Source: Bacteroides cellulosilyticus (GTDB taxonomy: Bacteria; Bacteroidota; Bacteroidia; Bacteroidales; Bacteroidaceae). Taken from it: a DNA stretch of 64,000 nucleotides. The stretch is taken from assembly GCF_020091405.1 (NCBI RefSeq), contig NZ_CP081903.1:1116001-1180000 (forward strand), in the 5' to 3' direction. Positions 9,171 through 17,397 of the stretch are shown here, piece after piece. The translations under genes and the position numbers were made by a program. The notes below the pieces were generated by a model. That model was not told where the DNA came from and did not search any database. It worked only from the letters and a program-made list of their open reading frames with translations. Numbering within the stretch: position 1 is the stretch's first letter; each line of letters begins with the position of its first letter.

Positions 9171-10433
9171 TTATTTAATGGTTACAGTCAACCCTTGCCC
9201 CATTGTAACTACAGAGGCAACATATTCTCCCCCTAATTTCTCATCGAGGAAGTTCTTCAGTTCTGTACTGAAGCGGGAAATGGTATAAGCGCGTCCCTGC
9301 GCTTCATCCCAAATTGGCACTTGTACGGACATATCGATCACCTTGTCGTTGCTGCGGCTCATATCGTAAACGCCATTCAAGGCGTGAGCCTGCAACCAGT
9401 CTTCCAATACGGTCTTGAAACTTGCGCTTCCATCGGGCAACGGCTGGTCAAAGTCCCAGTCGGTGATGGATTTCGCCAGTACCATTTGGATAGCCATCTC
9501 ACGACCGTTCTTCACAATGTCATTGAAAGAAGCCTGCAACTTGGTAAAGAACTCATCTTTTACCTTTTTGAGAGCATAGTCCGTCAGCTTAATGGTATCT
9601 GTAGTGACATACTTACCACTTTGGAAAGTGGCGCTTGCCAGATTGCCTGCCGTCTGAAACTCAGTTGCCGTCAGTTCCAGCGACACTTCGCTTTGACGTC
9701 TTGTATCAGTGGTTGTCATCACTTTGGCAGTCACAATGATATCCGCACCCATATTCTGAATCATCTTAGTTACGGCATCAGACTGAGTACCGGCTGTCAG
9801 CACGTCATTCCGTTTCGCCCGTTTCAGTTGGGCAAGGAAATCTTTCGTCTTATATCCGCGTGAACTGAACTCACTGGTCATCTTGCTCACGGCATAACTC
9901 AACATCTGATTGTGATCCAGGATAGCACGTATATCTTCATCTTCTCTGGTATAAGGAACCACCGTCACCGTAGGCAAACTTACCTGGCTGTTGGGAGTGC
10001 CCACTGCCATACCAAGATTAGTCTGCACCTTATTCCGGTTCAGATCTTTCTGCAAAGCATCGAACAAAATAGTCATTTCCACCGTGCAGCGGTATTGCTT
10101 ACCTTGTTTTTCCGGTCCCTCCGTAATTGTATAGTCCTTAACAAACACAGAATAACGGTTTTCATCGAAAAAGCGGCGGTCATAGTCAGGTTTTGCAGTA
10201 GAAATCATCGGATTTCCTTTATTGACTCCATCCACCCCCGTATAGAATAAGGTATAGAAGGCAGACTTCAATGCCATATTTGCCGCCTCTTTCTTCTTCT
10301 CACTGATACCCAGGGCACGGACAGTCAATGTGTTTCCCTGCTGTTGCAGAAAGACCACTTCACTGGAATAATTCTGTCCGCAAAGAGTGGCGGACAGAAA
10401 TATTCCCAAAAGAAACATAAAACAATGCTTCAT
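9171..10433 (-). CDS. Exported protein of a CsgG-associated operon (possibly DUF6175)
   Basis: The signal peptide (MKHCFMFLLGIFLSATLCGQ) precedes a domain opening with repeated short strands (EVVFLQQQGNTLTVRALGIS) and an Ala/Lys helix (SEKKKEAANMALKSAFYTLF), an arrangement also seen in LPP20/FlgT-type proteins. The middle part (VTVVPYTREDEDIRAILDHN onward) resembles the nucleotide-independent alpha/beta fold used in TolB-N/CsgG-like subunits. Bacteroides annotations often call such a protein DUF6175; this is from memory and unchecked. It is the second gene of the operon, 18 bases after the CsgG-like gene, and probably works with it in the periplasm or outer membrane. Confidence 0.65.
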   Translation of the reverse strand: MKHCFMFLLGIFLSATLCGQNYSSEVVFLQQQGNTLTVRALGISEKKKEAANMALKSAFYTLFYTGVDGVNKGNPMISTAKPDYDRRFFDENRYSVFVKDYTITEGPEKQGKQYRCTVEMTILFDALQKDLNRNKVQTNLGMAVGTPNSQVSLPTVTVVPYTREDEDIRAILDHNQMLSYAVSKMTSEFSSRGYKTKDFLAQLKRAKRNDVLTAGTQSDAVTKMIQNMGADIIVTAKVMTTTDTRRQSEVSLELTATEFQTAGNLASATFQSGKYVTTDTIKLTDYALKKVKDEFFTKLQASFNDIVKNGREMAIQMVLAKSITDWDFDQPLPDGSASFKTVLEDWLQAHALNGVYDMSRSNDKVIDMSVQVPIWDEAQGRAYTISRFSTELKNFLDEKLGGEYVASVVTMGQGLTVTIK

Positions 10434-10451
10434 AATAACTGTATGGTTTTA

Positions 10452-11333
10452 TTAGTTGAAAATCCCGCCCATCAATGTCTGTTCGCGGGAAACGATCTTT
10501 ATCGGTTGCTCATCACGGATGGCTTTCATGATTTCTTCACCACCCTTCTGCACCTTACACAAAGAGATATCATCTCCTTCAACCGCCTTCACGGTCAAAC
10601 GGCCGATTTCCTTCTTGGCTTCGCGTCCGGCAACTTCACGTATGGCATAAACAGTAAATTTCTGGGCCTCTTTCACACCATTCATGGAGCCGAGGTTAAT
10701 GTACACTTCCTCTGCCTTGCCCTTCTTCTCGCTATTTACTTCAAGGATAGTTCCTTCCATTTTGAAGTATTCATCCACAAAGTCGCGCATGCTGTATACC
10801 GCACTTTTGATAGTGTTGGCAATGGCTTCTTCCTTATTGCCACCGGTTCCTCCGGTCAGTCCGCTGTGCTGAAACGTCTTGGTACCGATCAATGTACCGT
10901 TCTTCGGATTGATAACTTTCAGTGTATAAGATACTGAGCCATCATAATATCCTTTTCCATCTCTTGTCTTATAAGCAGCAGTCATAGAAGATACCTGACC
11001 TGTAATGATGAACTGCGCCCCCAATTCTTCCATCACTGAGAGGCGGTCCATTTCATTATCGTCACCCGAAGAGATATTAGCAGATGAGCGACGTTGCGAT
11101 TCAATACGCAAGGCATCCTGTGCATCCACATCAATCAGAATCACACGTTCCATCTTCTGTATACCCTCAATCACCGTATTACGCAAGCCCTCTACCCACG
11201 AGAACGGCGCATCGCCGGAGCGTTTGAAATAGTCAATGAATACCGTAGGCTTTCCCTTCGGCTCATCAAAGTTCTGGCAATAACCGGCAAGTGAATATAC
11301 CACACAAAACACTAAGAGTACAATCTTTCTCAT
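10452..11333 (-). CDS. CsgG/HfaB-like envelope assembly protein
   Basis: A signal peptide (MRKIVLLVFCVVYSLAGYCQ) is followed by a CsgG-like domain: PTVFIDYFKRSGDAPFSWVE, LRNTVIEGIQKMERVILID, and ELGAQFIITGQVSS, which match the strand-helix-strand pattern of CsgG and TolB-N. The C-terminal part (ILEVNSEKKGKAEEVYINLG, then GVKEAQKFTVYAIRE and IGRLTVKAVEGDD) resembles the FlgT C-terminal domain. In curli systems CsgG forms the outer-membrane secretion pore as a lipoprotein. Here there is no lipobox and no curli subunit nearby, so pore formation is not supported. It heads an operon running down to 7073 with three other secreted proteins. Confidence 0.75.
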   Translation of the reverse strand: MRKIVLLVFCVVYSLAGYCQNFDEPKGKPTVFIDYFKRSGDAPFSWVEGLRNTVIEGIQKMERVILIDVDAQDALRIESQRRSSANISSGDDNEMDRLSVMEELGAQFIITGQVSSMTAAYKTRDGKGYYDGSVSYTLKVINPKNGTLIGTKTFQHSGLTGGTGGNKEEAIANTIKSAVYSMRDFVDEYFKMEGTILEVNSEKKGKAEEVYINLGSMNGVKEAQKFTVYAIREVAGREAKKEIGRLTVKAVEGDDISLCKVQKGGEEIMKAIRDEQPIKIVSREQTLMGGIFN

Positions 11334-11516
11334 AAACTTCTTGAATTATATAATTTAAACTTCTGAACTTGCATCTTACTTTAATTTTTCAAAAATAAAC
11401 ATTTGTTATCAAACCGCAAGAGCGTTTACGTTTATTAACTCAAAAAAGAAATACAATCACGGAAAACAGTGACAACTCCTATACCATGTATTGATTGTAT
11501 CAGAATCATGTCTGCA

Positions 11517-11630
11517 TCGTACCCGAACCGTATCTGCACCGTACTTGCTCCGTACATTCTCCACTCAGAGGTACCTCTGACCGAAGGAACTACGGAGTTG
11601 GTACGGAGCAAGTACGGCTCAGATACGGTT
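11517..11630. repeat. 11-bp phased inverted repeat array with central palindrome
   Basis: The word TCGTA/CCGTA occurs at 11517, 11528, 11539 and 11550; its inverse TACGG occurs at 11591, 11602, 11613 and 11624. Both sets have an exact 11-bp period. Bases 11526-11555 match the reverse complement of 11601-11630 at 28 of 30 positions. At the centre, 11565-11580 is a perfect 16-bp palindrome containing GGTACC. The array fills the gap (11334-11651) between the CsgG-like gene's start and the metallopeptidase gene's stop. I see no gene in this gap. Confidence 0.8.
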
Positions 11631-11651
11631 TAAGGGTGATCCAAGTCGTGG

Positions 11652-12455
11652 TTAAAACTCCGTGCGATATTGCCTCAATTCTTTCCGCAAAGCTTGGGCT
11701 TTTCCTTCCGTCAATTCATCGAGAAGTGCCCAGAAACGCTCTCCGTGATTCATCTCACGAGTATGAGACAATTCGTGCAGAAGTACATAGTCTATCAGAT
11801 GTTTCGGCAACAAAACCAGATAGTAAGACAGGTTGATTGTGCGCCGTGCCGAACAACTCCCCCAGCGCCCACTGCTGGAATTGATTTTTACACTTTGGTA
11901 AGGCAGATTGTGTTTCTGTGAAAGCATATACAGACGGGGTGGAAGAATGATCTTTGCATTACGACGCAGAGCCTCCTCGATGACTTTACGTAGCCATGCT
12001 TGTAATTCCGCATCAGCAAAATTGGCTCCCGGCGGACAGATAATCTGCATCTCTCCCAACTCGGAGCGTGAAAGGAAACGTTCGCGCTGTCCGCTTACAA
12101 GACTTAATTTGAAGAACTCCGTATCAATCCGAAAGTTTAAGTCTATCAGAGGACGAGTATGTTTTTTCCGGGCCACCCGCAAACGGGGACGCAGTTCTTC
12201 TATCGCATTCTTTATCTCTTTAAGTGTAGTTCCCGGCGGAATGGTTACATAGATAGCATCTTCCCGCGTACGGAAAGTCAAACGCCGCGCACGGGGATTC
12301 ACTTTAATAAGAAAGCATCCAAGTTCATTATCTTCCAATACATTTTCCAAAACGACAAAACCTCCCAATGAATAAACAGACAAATAAACGAAATATCGTT
12401 CGAATATACAAATGACTAGATATCCAAAAACGGACAAGTGTCCGAAAATGAACAC
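11652..12455 (-). CDS. YgjP/WLM-type zinc metallopeptidase (M48-like, DUF45)
   Basis: The core contains HELSH in VLLHELSHTREMNHGERFW, where the two His and the following downstream His form the zinc site typical of YgjP/SprT-like peptidases. The Arg-rich strand region NPRARRLTFRTREDAIYVTI and WGSCSARRTINLSYYLVLLP are family hallmarks. The protein is predicted to be cytoplasmic. The coordinates use the first ATG, but the first 35 residues are aromatic, hydrophobic and unlike the family. A TTG codon at 12350, nine bases after GGAGG, gives 232 residues, the usual family length, and is the more likely start. The substrate is unknown. Confidence 0.82.
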   Translation of the reverse strand: MFIFGHLSVFGYLVICIFERYFVYLSVYSLGGFVVLENVLEDNELGCFLIKVNPRARRLTFRTREDAIYVTIPPGTTLKEIKNAIEELRPRLRVARKKHTRPLIDLNFRIDTEFFKLSLVSGQRERFLSRSELGEMQIICPPGANFADAELQAWLRKVIEEALRRNAKIILPPRLYMLSQKHNLPYQSVKINSSSGRWGSCSARRTINLSYYLVLLPKHLIDYVLLHELSHTREMNHGERFWALLDELTEGKAQALRKELRQYRTEF

Positions 12456-12650
12456 CTTTCCTAGAAGAATACATGCTAATTATCAGCGCTTTATAAAACT
12501 GGCATGAATATTGACCTATAGAATGCAACCGGACGTTGCCAAAAGGATTTCTGAAAAAAGAGAAAAAAGTATGCAACCTTTTTTAAGCAACTTACGTCTA
12601 ATAGATAAACAGGAATAATATAAATGAATAATTATAAAACTAAAAAAGTT

Positions 12651-13514
12651 ATGAAAAAGTTAGCAAGCCTCCTCACATGTATCTGTTTAATCCTTAGTAC
12701 AACAGCGTGCTCACAAAGCAAGAACTACAGTTCAGGTAACTGGGGTAGTAAAAAAGTGATAGCCAGCAATAAATACGTAACGAAGGATATCAAGGTAGAT
12801 AACTTCAAAAAGATCAGTGTAGCCGGTAGCCCTGATGTTACGTTTACTCAGAAGTCGGGACGCCCCGAAGTAGAAGTCTACACCTCGGACAACATTATTG
12901 ACTTGCTGGATATTAAAGTAAAGGACAACACCTTATATATAGGTTTCAAGAAGGACGTCAATGTGTCTTACAAGAAACTCGAAGTACGTGTATCCGCCGA
13001 AACTCTGAATGGGATTTCTGTTGCCGGTTCAGGAGATATCTTCCTGAAAAACGGTCTCCAGACTAATGACAATTTATCAATCAATGTTGCCGGTTCAGGA
13101 GATATCAAAGGCAGCGGCATCAAATGCAATGATATGAAAGTGTCTGTAGCAGGATCGGGCGATATCAATGCTGATAATATTACTTGTAACAACCTGAAAG
13201 TATCCGTTGCAGGATCGGGTGACATGGTATTAAGAAATGTAACAGCTACGGGCACGGAAGCAAGTGTGGCCGGATCAGGCTCGGCAACTATTACCGGTAC
13301 AACCCAAACAGCTACTTACAGCGTAGCCGGATCAGGCGATTTGCTTACAGAAGGTTACGAGGCTCAACGCGTCACCGCCAGTGTAGCAGGCTCGGGCAGC
13401 ATCAAATGTTTCGCAACCGAGTTCCTGAAAGCACGCACCAGCGGCAGCGGAAAGATAGGCTACAAAGGAAATCCGGAACTGGATTACCCGAAGAAGAGCC
13501 TGTACAAACTTTAA
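12651..13514 (+). CDS. DUF2807 (GIN-domain) lipoprotein, adhesin-like beta-helix
   Basis: The start at 12651 places a lipoprotein signal at the N-terminus (MKKLASLLTCICLILSTTAC). The mature protein opens with the DUF2807 pattern (VDNFKKISVAGSPDVTFTQK). A right-handed beta-helix is then built from at least eight V-A-G-S-G motifs spaced about 20 residues apart, several followed by D-I or D-M. This matches the 'head GIN' autotransporter-adhesin-like family, which is common in Bacteroidetes and of poorly known function. The protein probably sits on the outer membrane. The gene stands alone on the plus strand and ends in a clear terminator at 13566. The 27-base in-frame extension upstream adds no plausible signal. 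Confidence 0.85.
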   Translation: MKKLASLLTCICLILSTTACSQSKNYSSGNWGSKKVIASNKYVTKDIKVDNFKKISVAGSPDVTFTQKSGRPEVEVYTSDNIIDLLDIKVKDNTLYIGFKKDVNVSYKKLEVRVSAETLNGISVAGSGDIFLKNGLQTNDNLSINVAGSGDIKGSGIKCNDMKVSVAGSGDINADNITCNNLKVSVAGSGDMVLRNVTATGTEASVAGSGSATITGTTQTATYSVAGSGDLLTEGYEAQRVTASVAGSGSIKCFATEFLKARTSGSGKIGYKGNPELDYPKKSLYKL

Positions 13515-13565
13515 GATTCTCTCTTATGACTACTATAAAAAGGATAGTTTAACACAAAATTCAAG

Positions 13566-13602
13566 CGAAAGGGTTTCCGGGAGGAAGCCCTTCGTTGTTT
13601 TT
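13566..13602 (+). terminator. Rho-independent terminator of the DUF2807 gene
   Basis: CGAAAGGGTTT (13566-13576) pairs with AAGCCCTTCG (13585-13594), allowing one bulge and a G-U pair. TTGTTTTT follows. It lies 50 bases past the DUF2807 stop. Confidence 0.8.
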
Positions 13603-13656
13603 ATCCAATGGTGTTATTTCAAACGAAGATGATTCGTTTTTGAGCGGTTTTGAACA

Positions 13657-13761
13657 AAGAGTGATAAGGCGGTAAGGTGATAAGGTGATAGCGGGATAAC
13701 GCTCCGTGATATATAGCGCAGCTACTTTATCACCCTATCACCTTACCACCTTATCACTCTT
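13657..13761. repeat. 34-bp long-stem inverted repeat with 8-bp units
   Basis: Bases 13657-13690 match the reverse complement of 13728-13761 at 32 of 34 positions. Both mismatches become G-U pairs in a minus-strand RNA but A-C mismatches in a plus-strand RNA. The arm is built of 8-bp units (TAAGG at 13665, 13673, 13681). It lies in the convergent gap (13515-13908) between the DUF2807 and GH97 genes. The rest of that gap holds only the two terminators listed. Confidence 0.75.
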
Positions 13762-13817
13762 TTCCTTCTTTTCTGCACTAAAATGAATTAATTTCTCAAA
13801 AGGCTTCCCTAAGGCAC

Positions 13818-13850
13818 AAAAAAATAGGGAAACCTCCCGGCCTCCCTATT
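13818..13850 (-). terminator. Rho-independent terminator of the GH97 gene
   Basis: On the minus strand ATAGGGAGG pairs with TTTCCCTAT (with G-U pairs) and is followed by seven T (13824-13818). It begins about 60 bases past the GH97 stop and closes the Sus-like locus. Confidence 0.8.
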
Positions 13851-13908
13851 CGTATTGTTAACTTTAATATTAAATGCAGAGTATATCTCCATTTAATGCC
13901 TTTATGCC

Positions 13909-16053
13909 TTAGCGGATGGTTTTCAAACCTTTCATCTCCGTCTTATCAGCCTCTTTGATGCTGATGGCAACGCCGCCGCTGGCGGCTAATTTCTGTTTCA
14001 GCACACTCTTAGGTGTCACTACTACCTTACGTATACGATAACTTTGGGGATTGGTATCCCAATCTGCATCCTTGCCATCTTCGTAAATGGTAGCGATATA
14101 TTGTTTTCCTTCCGGAAGCCAAGAGAAAGGAATCGTTGCCGTACGACTGTTCTCATCGGTAATGCCGCCAACGAACCATTCGTTTTTACCTTTTGCCTTG
14201 CGGGCTACGGTGATGTAATCTCCCGGTTCGGCTTCCAGATACCAGCTGTTGTCCCAGTCTACCGCAACGTCTTCAATGAAGCGGAAGGCATCCGGGAAAC
14301 GGGCGTAATTGGAAGGCAAGTCGGCTACCATCTGGATAGGAGAAGGCATGGTCATGTAGAGTGCCATTTGCTTCACCAAAGTGGTGTGCACGCGTTCGTT
14401 GGGTTTCTCACCGTTGTAATAAGACAGTCTTGTCTCGAAAATACCCGGGGTATAGTCCATCGGACCACCTTTCAGGCGGGTAAAAGGCAGGATACAGGTA
14501 TGATCGGGATCATTGCCGCCCATTGTTTCGAACTCTCCGCCACGGGCCGATTCCTGAGCCAGCCAGTTGGGGTAAGTACGGCACAAACCGGTGGGGCGTA
14601 CTGCCTCGTGGCTATTAACCATTACTTTATAATCAGCAGCGCGACGGGCTACATGGATGTAATGGTTGTTCATCCATTGGGAAGAATGATATTCATTACG
14701 GGGAATGATGTAACCTACGTAACCGGTTTTTACGGCATGATAGCCATTGTCTACCATGAACTGGAAGGCCTCATCCAATTGGCGTTCGTAGTCGGCAGCA
14801 TTGGCGGCTGTTTCGTGATGCATTACCATTTGCACGCCTTTTTCTTTGGCATAACGTTGCAGTTCTTTGACATCGAAGTCGGGATAGGCTTTATTGAAAA
14901 GGAACTGACGGTCTTTCCGGTAGGAAGCCCAGTCTTCCCAACCTTCGTTCCAGCCTTCCACCAGTATTCCGTCGATGCCATGGGCGGAGGCGAAGTCGAT
15001 ATATTCCTTCACATGGGCGGTATTGGCGGGGTGATGGCCGTTGGGTTTCAGTTTTGCATAATCTGTAATGCCGGGTTTGGCCTGATAGAAATCACTATAC
15101 GCCCAGGTCTTTCCTTCGCCTGTGAACATTTCCCACCACACGCCGACGAATTTCATCGGACGAATCCAGGAGGTATCTTCATATTGGCAAGGTTCGTTCA
15201 GATTATAAATCAATTGAGAAGCAAGAATGTCGCGGGCATCATCACTGACAATAACAGTACGCCAAGGAGACAGCACGGGCAGTTGCAAGTAGCCTTTCTT
15301 ACCCAATTTATCGGGAGTCAGGTGGGCGCTCAGTTTAAACTGTTTGTCGTCCACATTCAGCAACATACCGGCATAATCCACTAAAGCGGCTTCATGGATA
15401 TTCAGATAGATACCATCTTCGCTTTTCATCATTAACGGGGTTTGCACTGTCAAACCGCCTTCGGCTTTCGATTCATAAGATTTCTTGGCGATTCTTTTCT
15501 CCATATCCACTGCTATTTCCGATAGAGGGGCGGTGGTATAGGCAAACTCATTGGTATCATAATCGCCGGGGATACAGAAAGCTTTGTGATTTCCCGTGAG
15601 ATTGAATTCGGTTACTTCATCTTTTACGGTGAGGTAGTTCATCTTGCGTTGCAAAGGCAGTTCGTAGCGAAAGCCCAGGCCATCATCGAACAGACGGAAA
15701 CGGATATTTAGGATCCGTCCTGTTTCCGGTTGTTCCAAGGTGACGGTCATCTCGTTATAATGATTCCGTACACGGTTGTACTCACCCCAGACGGGATTCC
15801 AGTAGTTATCAACAGAGGCACGTTCAAGGTTTGTTTGTTTGAATCCTCGGGTCAGGTCGGCTTCTTCCGTCAGGAGACCTAAACGACCGGAAGTTAAAAC
15901 GGGTTTGCCTTTATAGTCCAGCCGGTATGCCGGAACGCCGTCTGCCTGCTCCATAAACTCCAATGACAGGTTACCGTCAGGAGAAGTGAGTTGCTGGGCC
16001 GAGGCGAACGAGCCGAGGCAAAGGAAAAAGGCAATAAAAAGAGAATGTTTCAT
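13909..16053 (-). CDS. GH97 alpha-glucosidase, SusB-type inverting enzyme
   Basis: The product has 714 residues with a signal peptide (MKHSLFIAFFLCLGSFASAQ), so it is periplasmic. It hydrolyses alpha-glucosidic bonds in maltooligosaccharides. An N-terminal beta-sandwich precedes the catalytic barrel. Glu414 (MHHETAANAADYE), Glu483 (NSHEAVRPTG) and Glu507 (ARGGEFE) lie at a constant offset of 25 from the SusB catalytic residues Glu439, Glu508 and Glu532 as I recall them. The retaining subtype would carry an Asp nucleophile where this protein reads VKTGYVG. It is the last gene of the Sus-like locus, about 100 bases after the GH13 gene, and ends at a strong terminator. Confidence 0.92.
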   Translation of the reverse strand: MKHSLFIAFFLCLGSFASAQQLTSPDGNLSLEFMEQADGVPAYRLDYKGKPVLTSGRLGLLTEEADLTRGFKQTNLERASVDNYWNPVWGEYNRVRNHYNEMTVTLEQPETGRILNIRFRLFDDGLGFRYELPLQRKMNYLTVKDEVTEFNLTGNHKAFCIPGDYDTNEFAYTTAPLSEIAVDMEKRIAKKSYESKAEGGLTVQTPLMMKSEDGIYLNIHEAALVDYAGMLLNVDDKQFKLSAHLTPDKLGKKGYLQLPVLSPWRTVIVSDDARDILASQLIYNLNEPCQYEDTSWIRPMKFVGVWWEMFTGEGKTWAYSDFYQAKPGITDYAKLKPNGHHPANTAHVKEYIDFASAHGIDGILVEGWNEGWEDWASYRKDRQFLFNKAYPDFDVKELQRYAKEKGVQMVMHHETAANAADYERQLDEAFQFMVDNGYHAVKTGYVGYIIPRNEYHSSQWMNNHYIHVARRAADYKVMVNSHEAVRPTGLCRTYPNWLAQESARGGEFETMGGNDPDHTCILPFTRLKGGPMDYTPGIFETRLSYYNGEKPNERVHTTLVKQMALYMTMPSPIQMVADLPSNYARFPDAFRFIEDVAVDWDNSWYLEAEPGDYITVARKAKGKNEWFVGGITDENSRTATIPFSWLPEGKQYIATIYEDGKDADWDTNPQSYRIRKVVVTPKSVLKQKLAASGGVAISIKEADKTEMKGLKTIR

Positions 16054-16155
16054 ATTCTATTATGGCTTTAGTATTATATATAAACTGATAATTTGCAAGA
16101 CGAACATTGAAAAATCGAGCTTGATAAATTATCATTTATTCATATTATCATATTA

Positions 16156-17379
16156 TCAATACTTAAAGATTCGATACTGATAAGGGCACAGACTCAGTTC
16201 TGCTTCCAGCTTCTCTTCTGTTCCGCTATACATATCTTTACTTGGATGTCCGTTCCACTCTTGCGGAAGCGTCACATTTACTTCACGATTACGTACATTT
16301 ACAGCAACCAACACACGGTCTTTACCATCCTGTTTTTCAAAGAGCAGCACATCGGGTTGCGGATATGTCTTCAATCCCCCTTTACGGATAGCCGGATACT
16401 CGTTGTAAAGAGCCATCAAACGACAGTATTCCTGATACAGTTCACTGTTCCCCGTCCAATCCACCGGAACATACGTAAAGAAGTTGATAGCTTCGGGATA
16501 ACCCGCCTCTTGTGAACCATAAATCAACGCTCCTCCATGCAGATAAGTAGTCAGTACGAAAGCTGCCATAGAGCCGCGCACATCTCCGAATTCTTTAGTA
16601 GGCGACATCTTTGCCGACTCATCATGATTGGTGGTAAAACGCAGTTTCACTTTTCCTACGGGGATAGTGTCATACTCCGCTTTATCCGTAGCAAACAGTT
16701 CCTGTGCCGGAGCATCTTTTACGAATACATCGCGAAGTGACTCCAGAAAGTCCCAGGAATAATTCATATCGAAACCAGCATCAAAGTGGTCGCGTCTTTT
16801 CCCTTCAGCCAGCATCAGCAACGAACGCTCTGGGATGGCACGCAAAGAGTCGAGCGCCTGTTTCCAGAAGTCGAAGGGAACAAAGTCCGCCGCATCACAA
16901 CGGAAGCCATCGATGCCGATTTCTGTAACCCAAAACCTCATGGCTTCAATCATTGCCAGGCGCATCTCCTGATTATCAAAGTTTAAGTCGGCCACATCCT
17001 TCCAACCGGTTCCGGCAGGAAAGATTATGTTTCCGGCCTCATCCTGCGTATACCATTCTTTGTTGGCAATCCATGCATTGTCCCAGGAAGTATGATTGGC
17101 TACCCAGTCGATAATTACATTTATCCCCTTCTGATGGCAAGTGGCAACCAAGGCCTTAAACTCATCCAGTGTACCGAACTCCGGATTCACTCCTTTATAG
17201 TCCTTCACACAATAGGGGGAATTCACAGATTTCTCCTGCCCCACTTCATTGATCGGCATGAACCACACCACGTTGATTCCCAATGTCTGAATGGAATCTA
17301 AGCGACGTTCCACCGCCTTAAATGACTTCTCAGGAGCAAACAACGGCAACATAAACAGCCAATAAACTATCTTTTTCAT
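16156..17379 (-). CDS. GH13 alpha-amylase-type enzyme lacking the first barrel strand
   Basis: The conserved GH13 regions are present: DWVANHTS (region I), GFRCDAADF with Arg160 and nucleophile Asp162, Glu192 in MLAEGKR (acid/base), and TTNHDES with Asp253. A C-terminal beta domain completes the protein. The N-terminus is odd. A signal-like MKKIVYWLFMLPLFA runs straight into PEKSFKAVERRLDSIQTLG. In relatives, 50-60 residues intervene, including the first barrel strand ('VIYQVN-R-F'). Only 18 bases separate the ATG from the SusD stop, so no longer start exists. This looks like an in-frame deletion; folding and activity are in doubt. The expected role is starch or maltodextrin cleavage with SusC/D. 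Confidence 0.85.
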   Translation of the reverse strand: MKKIVYWLFMLPLFAPEKSFKAVERRLDSIQTLGINVVWFMPINEVGQEKSVNSPYCVKDYKGVNPEFGTLDEFKALVATCHQKGINVIIDWVANHTSWDNAWIANKEWYTQDEAGNIIFPAGTGWKDVADLNFDNQEMRLAMIEAMRFWVTEIGIDGFRCDAADFVPFDFWKQALDSLRAIPERSLLMLAEGKRRDHFDAGFDMNYSWDFLESLRDVFVKDAPAQELFATDKAEYDTIPVGKVKLRFTTNHDESAKMSPTKEFGDVRGSMAAFVLTTYLHGGALIYGSQEAGYPEAINFFTYVPVDWTGNSELYQEYCRLMALYNEYPAIRKGGLKTYPQPDVLLFEKQDGKDRVLVAVNVRNREVNVTLPQEWNGHPSKDMYSGTEEKLEAELSLCPYQYRIFKY

Positions 17380-17397
17380 GGATTTTCTGTTTTTGAG

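Noticed and set aside
10452..11333. True curli secretion pore
   Set aside because: CsgG-like fold is plausible, but there is no lipobox and no CsgA/B/E/F-like gene nearby.
14044..15384. Long open frame of 446 codons antisense to GH97
   Set aside because: It lies opposite a clear GH97 gene, shows no family motif, and follows from codon bias on the other strand.
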